The notes under the pieces: generated by a model
Told to the model about the DNA's origin: nothing
The model's database searches: none
What the model saw: only the letters and a program-made list of their open reading frames with translations
Position numbers and translations under genes: made by a program
DNA from: Cervus elaphus
Taxonomy: Eukaryota > Chordata > Mammalia > Artiodactyla > Cervidae
DNA length: 64,000 nucleotides
NCBI RefSeq assembly: GCF_910594005.1
Contig: NC_057845.1
Span: 5,738,001 to 5,802,000, forward strand
Direction: 5' to 3'
Shown here: piece by piece, positions 54,462 to 64,000 of the stretch
Layout: the number at the start of each line of letters is the position of its first letter
Position numbering within the stretch: position 1 is the first letter of the stretch

Positions 54462-55029
54462 CCTCATCAGCTGACAAATCATCTGTTACTGCTGATAAGT
54501 CTGTGTGTAGAGATAGGAGATAGATGGTTGACATATATTTTCCATCTAGACCAGCGGATGACCAGATACAACACTGAAGCTCCACCCATTAGAAGGAAGG
54601 CCAATCCTGGGGGCAGTCATAGCGTAATCACTGTATGTTTTGGGCTTGTAACCATACACACCTACCAACACCCAAGCTCGTCCTTTCCCCTCCTCCATCA
54701 GTGAGTCACCAGAGATCCCCCTTCCAAATGTGGCCATAGACGTGAGCTGATGGAAAGTTGCGGGTTTCACAATGGTGTAGTTGTGGAGGTCTGAGCTGCC
54801 TGCTGGTACAGCTTAGTCCTCAGGCCCTGGTTATGCTCCATCCCAGAAGACTTCACTGAATGGATGGTCCAAGTCCAAGAGCCATGGGTGGGAAGTTCAT
54901 TCTGGCTATTGGCAGGAGGCGCCAGTGCCTTGCCATATAGACCTTTCCAAATAGTCTGACTATCCTCAGGACAAGGCTTCCCCTCAGTGCAGTAACATGT
55001 AAGAGAAGGCAAGGCAGAAGCCTCAATGA
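54462..55029. other. Unclassified flanking sequence, possibly LTR-derived
   Basis: 54770-55020 has the texture of an old retroviral-type LTR but I cannot assign it. No gene. Confidence 0.3.
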
Positions 55030-55176
55030 CTTTTGTTTTCAAGAATCTTATTGAGTTTTAATAGACACTGAAAACTTTTGTATATTTAAGGGATACGACT
55101 GGATGGTTTGACATTTGTACACATTGTGAAATAGTCACCATAATCAAGTAAATAAATATGTCCATCGACCTCACAT

Positions 55177-57468
55177 TCAGTTCAGTTCAGTTCAGTCGCT
55201 CAGTTGTGTCCGACTCTTTGTGACCCCATGAACCACAGCACGCCAGGCCTCCCTGTCCATCACCAACTCCCAGAGCTTGCTCAAATTCATGTTCATCATG
55301 TCAGTGATGCCTCTGTTGTCCCCTTCTCCTCCTGCCTTCAACCTTTGCCAGCATCAGGGTCTTTTCTAGTGCGTCACTTCATCACATCAGGTGACCAAAG
55401 TATTGGAGTTTCAACTTCAACATCAGTCCTTCCAATGAATATTCAGGACTGATTTCCTTTAGGATGGATGGGTTGGATCTCCTTGCAGTCCAAGGGACTC
55501 TCAAGAGTCTTCTCCAATACCACAGTTCAAAAGCATCAGTTCTTTGGCACTCAGCTTTCTTTATAGTCCAACTCCCGCATCCATACATGACTATTGGAAA
55601 AACCATAGGCTTGACTAGACGGACCTTTGTTGGCAAGGTGATGTCTCTGCTTTCTAAAAGCTGTCTAGGTTGGTCATAACTTTCCTTCCAAGGAGCAAGT
55701 GTCTTTAATTTCATGGCTGCAGTCACCATCTGCAGTGATTTTGGAGCCCAAGAAAATAAAGTCTCTCACTGTTTCCATCGTTTCTCCATCTATTTGCCAT
55801 GAAGTAATGGAACCGGATGCCATGATCTTAGTTTTCTGAATGTTGAGTTTTAAGCCAACTGTTTCACTCTCCTTTTTCACTTTCATCAAGAGGCTCTTTA
55901 GTTCTTCACTTTCTGCCATAAGGGTTGTGTCATCAGCATATCTGAGGTTATTGATATTTCTCCCGGCAATCTTGATTCCAGCTTGGCCTTCATCCAGTCC
56001 AGCATTTCTCATGATATACTCTGCATATAAGTTAAATAAGCAGGGTGACAATATACAGCCTTGACATACTCCTTTCCTGATTTGGAACCAGTCTGTTGTT
56101 CCATGTCCAGTTCTAACTGTTGCTTCTTCACCTGCATACAGAAATCTCAGGATGCAGGTAAGGTGGTCTGGTATTCCCATTTCTTTCAGAATTTTCCAGT
56201 TTGTGATGATCCACACAGTCAAAGGCTTTGGCGTAGTCAATAAAGCAGAAGTAGATGTTTTTCTGGAACTCTCTTGCTTTTTCAATGATCCAGCGGATGT
56301 TGGCAATTTGATCTCTGGTTCCTCTGCCTTTTCTAAATCCAACTTGAACATCTGGAAGTTCACAGTTCACGTACTGTTAAAACCTGGCTCAGAGAATTTT
56401 TAGCATTACTTGGCTAACATGTGAGATGAGTGCAATTGTGCGGTAGTTTGAGCATTCTTTGACATTGCCTTTCTTTGGAATTGGAGTGAAATCTAATCTT
56501 TTCCAGTCCTGTGGCCACTGCTGAGTTTTCCAAATTTGCTGGCATATTGAGTGCAGCACTTTCACAGCATCATCTTTCAGGATTTGAAATAGCTCAACTG
56601 GAATTCCATCACCTCCACTAGCTTTGTTTGTAGTGATGCTTTCTAAGGCCTACTTGACTTCACATTCCAGGATGTCTGGCTCTAGGTGAGTGTGAGTGAT
56701 CACACCATCATGATTATCTGGGTCATGAATATCTTTTTTTTTTTGTACAGTTCTTCTGTGTATTCTTGCCGTCTCTTCTTAATATCTTCTGCTTCTGTTA
56801 AGTCCATACCATTTCTGTCCTTTATTGTGCCCATCTTTGCCTGAAAAGTTACCTTGGTATCTCTACTTTTCTTGAAGAGATCTCTAGTCTTTCCCATTCT
56901 ATTGTTTTCCTCTATTTCTTTGCATTGATCACTGAGGAAGGCTTTCTTATATCTCTTTGCTATTCTTTGGAACTCTGCATTCAAAGGGGTATATCTTTCC
57001 TTTTCTCCTTTGCCTTTCACTTCTCAACTTTTCATAGCTGTTTGTAAGGCCTCCTCAGACAACCATTTTGCCTTTTTGCATTTCTTCTTCTTGGGGATGG
57101 TCTTGATCACTGCCTCCCTCACAATGTCACGAACAGCCGTCCATAGTTCTTCAGGCACTCTTGTCTATCAGATCTAATCCCTTGAGTCTATTTGTTACTT
57201 CCACTGTAAAATCATAAGGGATTTGATTTAGGTCATACCTGAATGGTCTAGTGGTTTTCCCCACTTTCTTCAATTTAAGTCTGAATTTGACAATAAAAAG
57301 TTCATGATCTGAGCCACAGTCAGCTCCTGGTCTTGTTTTTGCTGACTGTATAGAGCTTCTCCATCTTGGGCTGCAAAGAATAAAATCAATCTGATTTCAG
57401 TGTTGACCATCTGGTGATGTCCATGTGTAGAGTCTTCTCTTGTATTGGAAGAGGGTGTTTGCCATGTC
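55177..57468 (-). mobile_element. BovB (RTE clade) LINE, 2.29 kb, antisense, with 9-bp TSD
   Basis: A non-LTR retrotransposon copy bounded by exact ACCTCACAT duplications (55168-55176 and 57469-57477). The 3' end is at 55177; the 5' third of the roughly 3.2-kb element is missing. The minus strand carries reverse transcriptase remnants: KGVCQGCILSP, and RYADDTTLMAESE with the YADD active site at 55940-55929. The coding frame changes near 56130-56370 and around 55680, so it is inactive. It is the longest BovB in the window. Confidence 0.93.
55674..56363 (-). pseudogene. BovB reverse transcriptase fragment
   Basis: A 229-codon open segment inside the BovB. It has RT motifs: the GVCQGC..SP block at residues 98-107, YADD at 142-145, and then a LKLNIQKTKIM region. 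An FIDYAKAFDCVDH block (RT motif A) occurs in a different frame at 56128-56370, proving a frameshift. Not a host gene. Confidence 0.88.
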
Positions 57469-57693
57469 ACCTCACATAGTTACCCCTTTTTGTATGTGGT
57501 TTGAGAAGACTTAATGTCTACCATTTTGGCAAGTTTTCAAGCATACAGTGTAACACTGTTACCCGCAGTCACTTTGCTGTATTACATTAGGTCTCCGTAG
57601 CTTCTCTTGTGTAACTGACGCTTTCTGCCCCTTGACCAACGTCTCCTCATGTCCCCTCCTCCCAGCCCCAGCCAGCTGTCCACTTTCTTCATC

Positions 57694-57825
57694 TTTTTCG
57701 TTTGTTTGTTTCTGGCCACACTGCATGGCATACAGGAGATCTTAGTTCCCTGACCAGGGATCGAACTCCCACCTCCCGCAGAGGAAGCACAGAGTCTTAA
57801 CCACTGGACCACCAGGGAAGTCCCA
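57694..57825 (-). repeat. CHR-type SINE, antisense
   Basis: GTTTGTTTCTGGCCACACTG, GACCAGGGATCGAACTCCCA, AACCACTGGACCACCAGGGA. Confidence 0.92.
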
Positions 57826-58218
57826 TCTACTCTCCATTTCTATGAGTTTGATCATTTTTGATTCTACAGATTAATAAGAGTATGCAGTATTTGTCTTCCT
57901 GTGTCTGCCTTATTGTACTTAGTATTATGTCTTTCAGGTTCATCTGTGTTGTTATAAATGCCCATATTTCCTTCTTATTCTTGGCTGAATAACATTCCAC
58001 TGTATTTATACGCCACATTTTCTTTACTATTCATTCATGGACAGAAATTTGTTTCTGTATTTTCATTATTGTGAATACTGCTGCAATGAACATAGACGTA
58101 CAGCCATCTCTTCAAGATACTGATTCATCTCGCTTAGATATGCCTTCATAAGTGAAATTGCTGGATCACATGGTAGTTCTATTTCAATTTTTTGAGGGCC
58201 CTCTATTCTGTTTTCCAT

Positions 58219-58685
58219 CTTGTTGTTGTTGTGTCACTCGTTCACATCTGACTCCTTGTGACCCTAAAGACTGCAGCACTCCAGGCTTCCCTGTCCTTCT
58301 CTATCTCTCAGAATTTGCTCAAACTCATGTCCATTGAGTTGGTGATGCCATCCAACCATCCCATCTTCTGTCATACCCTATTCCTGCTGCCTTCACTCTT
58401 TCCCAGCATCAGGGACTTTTTCAGTGAGTTGGCTGTTTGCATCAGGTGGCCAAAGGATTGGAGTTTCCGCATCAACATCAGTCTTTCCAATGAATATTCA
58501 GTTGATATCCTTTAGGATGGACTGGTTTGATCTCCTTGCAGTCCAAGGGACTCTCAAGAGTCTTCTCCAACACCACAGTTCAAAGGCATCAGTTCTTCGG
58601 CGCTCAGCTTTTTTCTTGTCCAGCTTTCACACCCATACACGATTACTGGGAAAACCATAGCTTTGACTACACAAACCTTTACCCA
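58219..58685 (-). repeat. BovB 3' end, antisense, inside L1
   Basis: TTGTTGTTGTTGTGTCACTC, CTGCAGCACTCCAGGCTTCC, GCATCAGGTGGCCAAAGGAT, TCGGCGCTCAGCTTTTTTCT, AACCATAGCTTTGACTACAC. Confidence 0.92.
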
Positions 58686-58860
58686 TTCAGATTCAGATCC
58701 TTTACCCATTTTTCAATAAGCTTATCTACTTTTTTGTTATTGAGTTGCATGAGTTCCATGTATATTTTGGATATTAATTAACCCCTTATCAGATATGTGA
58801 TTTGCAAATATTTTCTCCTATCCTATAGTTGCCTTTTCATTTTGTTGATTGTATCCCAGG

Positions 58861-59237
58861 AGAGTACTCCCAAATTGATAAGCTCTCCTTTATCTGACTT
58901 CACATTCCACATCCCTTCATCCAGCATCTGAGAATTTACTTCCTTCTGTTCTTCTTCTGCTTCTGCCAGCACACATTGGCTAGGTCCTACAACATATGGT
59001 TGCGTTGCTCCCTTATTCAGACCAGCACTTCCCTGACTATGTTATGTTGTTACTTAATCTTAGCTATTGATCTCTTGGCCAGGAGGGGAGGTTGGACCAA
59101 GGCCTCTGCACCATTCCCAAACAAGAGGGAAGTGTTAGCCCTTAGCAGAGGGATGAGATCACAATAGTAAAGAAAAGTGAATCCTCCATTGTCAAGATGG
59201 ATGTGAAAAGTAAAAGAAAACTAATATATGTGGAGAA
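58861..59237. other. Unclassified flanking sequence
   Basis: No recognised repeat or coding signal. Confidence 0.4.
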
Positions 59238-59812
59238 AACCATATTTCAAAAAGATACATGCACTCCAATGTTATTGCAACACTATTTACAATGGCCAAG
59301 ACATGGGAGCAACTAAATGTCCATCAGCAGAGAAATGGATTTTAGATTCTATATATAAGTGAGAGCCATATTACTTAGCCATAAACAAGAATGAGATAAT
59401 GCCATTTGCGAACACATAAATGGGCTTAGAGATTATCATATTAAGTGGCCTCAGAAAGAGAAAGGCAAATGTCATATGATAGAACTTATATGTGGAATCT
59501 AATATGTGACATAAATGAACTTATCTACAAAACAGAAACAAGCTCACAGACCTAGAGAATAGACTTGTGGTTGCCATGGGGTGAGGGGGGATGGTTAGGA
59601 ATGTGGGATTAGCAGATGCAAACTGCTAATGAAGAAAACACAAGATCCTACTATATAGCACAGGAAACTATATTTAATACCCTGTGATAAACCATAGTGG
59701 GAAATAATATGAAAACCAACATATACATATAACTGTATCACTTTGCTGTACAGCCAAAATTAACACATTATAAATCAACTATATGTCAATAAAATTAATT
59801 TTTTTTAAAGTA
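59238..59812 (+). repeat. L1_BT LINE 3' region
   Basis: AAAAGATACATGCACTCCAA, TACAATGGCCAAGACATGGG, GGTTGCCATGGGGTGAGGGG, CACTTTGCTGTACAGCCAAA. ORF2 end and 3' UTR only. Confidence 0.9.
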
Positions 59813-60329
59813 AAAGAAATGTGAAAGCTAAATGCTATTTTTAGATCAAAAGCATAAAGCATAAAATATAAACCAATCTCAAAAGAGAATCAATAAATAT
59901 TCACATTAAAGCTTATACAAGCAAATCTAAATGCTTAATAGCAAATTCTTAGTCCAACCTTGTACCAAAAATGTAATAAAAGATTTTAATGCATTCCATC
60001 TTAATTAAAGTCAAAATTATAGCTTCTTTGGTGATACGGTACACTGTGCAAAAGAAAACAGACATAAAAATAAAGCTTTGGTGGCTAATCTATGGCGTGC
60101 CTTGATGAATTTCAAGAGTGCTGAAGACTGCCAAGGAAGAAAAGTCCAGGCACCAAGGTAAAAACAACTCAATGGAAATATTCTGAGAAAAATCACTGGG
60201 CTTTTTTTCCATTTAATACACAGAAGAAAAGAAATGTAACATGTCATTGATGAGCTGGGATAGGAATGTATTTCTATTTCCATTTACTTATGCTATCAAT
60301 GAGTTTCTAGACTTCCTGGGTTTCTTTCC
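59813..60329. other. Unclassified flanking sequence
   Basis: AT-rich; nothing recognised. Confidence 0.4.
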
Positions 60330-60522
60330 TTCCAGTTTTATTGACATATAGCACTGTATAAGTTTAAGGTGTACAACATAGTACAGTCAGAGATCATGAT
60401 TATGACAGTAAGTTTAATGAACATCCATCGTTTCACATTCATGTAAAATTAAACATTAAAAATCTCTCATCTCTTGTGATGTGAGCTCAGCATTTACTCC
60501 CTTAACAACGTTCATGTGTAAC
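60330..60522 (-). repeat. L1 3' UTR fragment, antisense
   Basis: AGTTTTATTGACATATAGCA, AAGGTGTACAACATAG, GAACATCCATCGTTTCACAT. Confidence 0.7.
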
Positions 60523-60523
60523 A

Positions 60524-60742
60524 TATGTGTGTGTGTGCGCTCAGTCGCTTCGGTCACGTCTGACTCTTTGCGACCCCAGGGACTGTTGCCCACCATGTTC
60601 CTCTATCCATGGGGATTCTCCAGGCAAGAATACTGGAGTGGTTGGCCATGCCCTCCTCCAGGAGATCTTCCCAACCCAAGAAGTGAACCCCAGTCTGCTG
60701 CATTGCAGGCAGATAATTTACTGTCTGAACCACCAGGGGAGG
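60524..60742 (-). repeat. Bov-tA SINE, antisense
   Basis: GCTCAGTCGCTTCGGTCACG to TCTGAACCACCAGGGGAGG, with a short TG run at its tail. Confidence 0.9.
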
Positions 60743-60749
60743 TGAAGGT

Positions 60750-61010
60750 GGTTAAAAAGTACAAAATTCCAGGTATCAGATAAATAAGTTCTGGGGATGT
60801 GATGTAGAGCATCCTGATGGTAGTCAACACTACTATATTGTACATTTGAAAATGACTGAGAGAGAAAATCATAGTAAGATTAAAAATTGTAACTGTATGA
60901 CATAATGGATATTAACTAAACTTACTGCAGTAATCACTTAGCAATATATACAAGCATCAAAATCATTATGTTGTACAGTGTAAACTAATAAAATCTTAAA
61001 TGTTAAAGTA
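60750..61010 (+). repeat. L1 3' UTR fragment, sense
   Basis: AGATAAATAAGTTCTGGGGA, CACTACTATATTGTACATTT, TCATTATGTTGTACAGTGTA. The same L1 region as 60330-60522 but inverted. Confidence 0.75.
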
Positions 61011-61877
61011 TTATATTTCAAAGTAGGGGGAGAAAAACAGTATATATCATTTTATTTTTAATCTAAAAATTGGAAGCCTTTAATATTTTATTCCTCTGAT
61101 GATGTTTGCTGTAAGAGACATGAGCAGATATACGTTTTACAGGCTATCTTCCTAATACAGTTGAAGTAAGTGGCCATCACACTGGCTTACTTCAATACGA
61201 GATATAGTGAAGCCAAATGATTCATAGAATGTGCACCTTTTAAGCATGTAGAACATACAGTACAAGCTTAGCGAGAGTTCGATTATACCCAGATGACCAA
61301 TTGTAGATGCAGCTACAATGGCATCATGTGGTATGACAGTCAGTTTCTTTACTCTGCAACTCTAGTGAGACTATAAAAGTTAGATTATGCATCAGGATAA
61401 CACCCATCATTAATATAACTAGAGGTGTGCCACCATGAAAGAGGCAAGATGGCCCCCAACCAGATTAAAACTCATAGAACACAATTGTGTTCTAAGAGAT
61501 GAAATGTCATATCACTATCATAAAACTGAAAACTTAAATCATCTCTTTGTGAGCATCTAGGCTCCAGGTTTTTTTTCAAGCAAGTTTGCAAGTCATGCAG
61601 CACAAGTAATGTGCTCCAGTGACGCCTCTCACCCTGCAATTTTCTCTGCTACACAGAACCAAGATGAATTGGTTTGCATGGGGATTCAATTACTAGGGAC
61701 ACATTTCATTTTCAAATCTGAACATTTTTGCAAAGATGGCTATTTTTAGAAAGCCTCCTGAGATTTCTTTTCAGAAACGCTCCTGATTTTATGGAAATCA
61801 AAAAAAAAAAAAAGCAAAAGTCATAAAGATCAACATTCAGAAGAGACAAAAAAAAATACATGCACGCTTTATTGTTT
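61011..61877. other. Repeat-poor flanking sequence
   Basis: About 870 bp, AT-rich, with A-runs near 61801 and 61850. No gene recognised. Confidence 0.4.
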
Positions 61878-61934
61878 TAAAGACAAGAAATCTCAAAAAA
61901 AAAATAAAATAAAAAATAAAGACAAGAAATCTCA
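61878..61934 (+). repeat. A-tail-only insertion with 18-bp direct repeats
   Basis: Perfect 18-bp copies TAAAGACAAGAAATCTCA (61878-61895 and 61917-61934) flank a 21-bp A-rich core. Confidence 0.75.
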
Positions 61935-61935
61935 T

Positions 61936-62390
61936 TTAAAACATGCAAGTGCATGAACCTAGAGTCGGCCATACAGAGTGAAGTAAGTTGGAAGCAGAAA
62001 AACAAATATCATTTATTACTGCATATATATGGAATCTAGAAAAATGGTATAGATGAACCTCTTTGCAGGGCAGCAATAGAGACGCAGACATAGAGGATGG
62101 ACTTGTGGATGCAGTGGGGAAAGCAGAGCATGGGACAAATTGAGACGGCAGCACAGACAGACACGCATCACCAGGTGTAGAATAGACGGCTGGTGGAAGC
62201 CGCTGTATACCACAGGGGGCTCGGCTGAGTCTCCGTGGCGACCTGGAGGGATGGGACGGGAGAGGGTGGGAGGGGGGCCAGGAAAGAGGGGAACGGTGTA
62301 CATGCATAGCTGATTCACGCTGTTGTGCTGTAGAAACTAGCACAACAGTGTAAAGCAATTATACTCCAATTAAAATAAAGCCATGCAGGA
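61936..62390 (+). repeat. L1_BT LINE 3' UTR
   Basis: TCGGCCATACAGAGTGAAGT, GGATGGACTTGTGGATGCAG, AAAGCAATTATACTCCAATT. Confidence 0.85.
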
Positions 62391-62469
62391 ATGATTTTGT
62401 TAACTCTTCAGTTTTGGCTCCTCAGAAAAAAAGAAAAATCATTATGTAGGAATAGATGTAAATGTGAAA

Positions 62470-63111
62470 GTTCTTGAAAACGTGCATACCTTTTGACCCA
62501 CGGTGTTACTTCCAGGAATTTATTCTGAAAAGAAATCTCAAAAGACATATAAAGACATGCACACTAATGTCTTTATTGCAGAATTTGCATATAATGAAAT
62601 ATTGGGAAACATCCAATTGCACAGCAATAAAGGATCAAATGCATAAAATATGGTACCTCTGAAAGTGCCATATTGCATGCATGCATGCAAAGTCACTTCA
62701 GTCTCTTTGAGACTCTATGGACTGTAGCCCACCAGGCTCCTCTGTCCCATGGGATGCTCCAGGCAAGAATACTGGAGTGGGTTGCCATGCCCTCCTCCAG
62801 GGGATCTTCCCAACCCAGGGATCGAATGCACATCTCTTATGTCTCTTGCATTAGCGGGCAGATTCTTTACCAATAGCACCACCTGGAAAGTGTGGGAGAA
62901 CATTTATGGACACGTAAAATGTTTAATATGAAGCAGAAAATATTATAAGGCTAATGACACTTACAGAAGTAATGGTTCAGTAAAAACAACATATGTGCAT
63001 ATAGTCCATGCATTGAAAAAAATAGCAGAAGCATATTTTAATGGTGATTGTCTCCAGGGAGTAGAATAAGGGTGATATTTCTTTCTCATGGCTTGAGCTT
63101 TTCTGCTTGTG
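62470..63111 (+). repeat. Old L1 LINE ORF2 end and 3' UTR, split by a SINE
   Basis: TTGACCCACGGTGTTACTTC, GTCTTTATTGCAGAATTTGC, then ATTTTAATGGTGATTGTCTC and GGCTTGAGCTTTTCTGC. Confidence 0.7.
62672..62892 (-). repeat. Bov-tA SINE, antisense
   Basis: ATGCATGCATGCAAAGTCAC to AATAGCACCACCTGGAAAGT. Confidence 0.92.
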
Positions 63112-63185
63112 CGGTCAACAAACACTTGTTGTTTATCTTCTGTGTGCTGGGAGCTGTGTTAGCTGCTGAGTGTATATGAGATGGT
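63112..63185 (-). repeat. L2 LINE 3' end fragment, antisense
   Basis: GTCAACAAACACTTGTTGTT, CTGTGTGCTGGGAGCTGTGT. Confidence 0.5.
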
Positions 63186-63194
63186 TTGAAAACG

Positions 63195-63352
63195 TCATCT
63201 TAATTTTTTCTTCAGCTTTATTGAGATACATCTGACTTTCAACTTTGTGTAAATTTAAGGTATCCAACATGATGATTTGCTATGTGTACATATGGTGAAA
63301 TTATTACCACAATATGGTGAGTTAGTACATCTGTCATCTCACATAGTTCTTT

Positions 63353-63383
<31 letters not shown>

Positions 63384-63740
63384 ATGTGTGTGTGTGTTTG
63401 GTGAAAACATTTAAGGTGTATCTTCCTAGCAACTTTCAAGTATACAACTTTTACCTATAGTCACCATGCTGTACATTAAGGGCTCAGAACTCACTTATCT
63501 TTTCTTTAATATTTATTTTTATTTATTTTGGCTGCACCCAGTCTTAGTTACAGCATGTGAGCTGGTTAGTTGCAACGTGTGGGATTCTAGCTCCCCGACC
63601 AGCGATGGAACCCAAGTGCCCTACGTTGGGAGAACAGAGTCTTAGCCACTGGGGAAGCCCAGAACTTACTCATCTTACAGTTGGAAGTTTGTCGGCTTTT
63701 ACCAGCTTCACACATCTCCCTGCCCTTCCCCTGTAACCAC
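63195..63740 (-). repeat. L1 3' UTR, antisense, with (TG)n and a CHR SINE
   Basis: TCAGCTTTATTGAGATACAT, AAATTATTACCACAATATGG, AGTCACCATGCTGTACATTA, resuming TTACAGTTGGAAGTTTGTCG. A TG/TA microsatellite lies at 63353-63401. Confidence 0.78.
63503..63658 (-). repeat. CHR-type SINE, antisense
   Basis: ATTTATTTTGGCTGCACCCA, TAGCTCCCCGACCAGCGATG, CTTAGCCACTGGGGAAGCCC. Imperfect flanking repeats CAGAACTCACTTATC / CAGAACTTACTCATC suggest its TSD. Confidence 0.85.
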
Positions 63741-64000
63741 GAAGTTAAGCAAGTCTCTTCCCCCGACGCACTCAGAAGGCTCATCGCCCAAACACTCCGC
63801 ATGGATGCTCCCACCCTGAACCCTGTTACTGTGCCGTAAGACACCCTAGTCGTAGCCGAGCCATGCGGAGGTGCTGGGCTCCACAGTCCCAGGGGAGCCC
63901 AGCTCTCAGCGAGCCCGGCTCAGGCCCCAGGAAGGTCAGGGAAGGAGCCATCCAGAAGTGCTTCCTGCAGCCTTAGCTCTTTCCACTCCAGCCTGGAGTC
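63741..64000. other. Unclassified sequence at right edge
   Basis: GC-moderate, not recognised; no exon signal. Confidence 0.35.

Larger units (their letters stand above)
55030..58860 (-). repeat. Old L1 LINE, antisense, host of nested insertions
   Basis: L1 3' UTR at 55030-55176 and 57478-57690, ORF2 end at 57826-58218 and 58686-58860 (GAATACTGCTGCAATGAACA, TATTTTCTCCTATCCTATAG). Interrupted by a BovB, a CHR SINE and a BovB tail. Confidence 0.82.

Noticed and set aside
55382..55729. 115-codon minus-strand frame with a WTIKKAE motif
   Set aside because: C-terminal part of the BovB RT protein in a shifted frame; counted under the BovB element.
1..64000. A novel multi-gene system such as a defence island, biosynthetic cluster or CRISPR array
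   Set aside because: The DNA is a mammalian gene with introns and interspersed repeats; regularly recurring similar segments are dispersed SINE and LINE copies, not arrays.

Overview
The window is mammalian genomic DNA from a bovid ruminant (cattle, sheep, goat or a close relative). The evidence is a dense load of ruminant-specific repeats: BovB (RTE-type LINE) copies, Bov-tA/BTALU tRNA-Glu SINEs, cetartiodactyl CHR-type SINEs and L1_BT. Older mammalian MIR, L2, L1M and MaLR LTR relics lie between them. No bacterial-type operon, CRISPR array or phage-like structure is present. I cannot separate the bovid species by eye.

Only one protein-coding gene can be supported: HUNK, an SNF1/AMPK-related Ser/Thr kinase, on the minus strand. 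Coding exon 1 (46220-46489) lies in a large CpG island at about 45.9-47.3 kb. It encodes residues 1-90: a Gly-rich N-terminus and the kinase glycine loop. Intron 1 (1649-46219, 44,571 bp) fills most of the window. Exon 2 (1356-1648) encodes residues 91-187 plus two bases of codon 188: the VAIK lysine, helix C, the hinge, and the kinase lobe up to the H-R of the HRD motif. Both splice junctions agree in phase. The rest of the gene lies to the left, outside the window. Sequence right of about 47 kb is the 5' flank, which in human faces SCAF4.

Layout: 1-1355 is intron 2 with L1M and MIR relics. 1.65-43.7 kb is intron 1, with about 20 Bov-tA SINEs, about 10 CHR SINEs, BovB 3' fragments, MaLR LTRs, and two nested L1 clusters (32.5-33.8 and 36.7-38.7 kb). 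One of these clusters holds a complete 597-bp Tc1/mariner-type element with a TA duplication. 40.9-45.9 kb is repeat-poor, with AT-rich candidate regulatory blocks and a 44-bp AC microsatellite. 45.9-47.3 kb is the promoter and exon 1. 47.5-64 kb is intergenic and repeat-rich. It includes a 2.29-kb BovB with 9-bp target duplications inside an antisense L1.

Nearly all other long open frames are repeat-derived or chance frames in GC-rich DNA. The more unusual observations are small retrotransposition scars (a 47-bp BovB tail and an A-tail-only insertion), inverted BovB and SINE pairs, a Gly-tract length difference that shifts HUNK numbering by three, and candidate conserved regulatory blocks.
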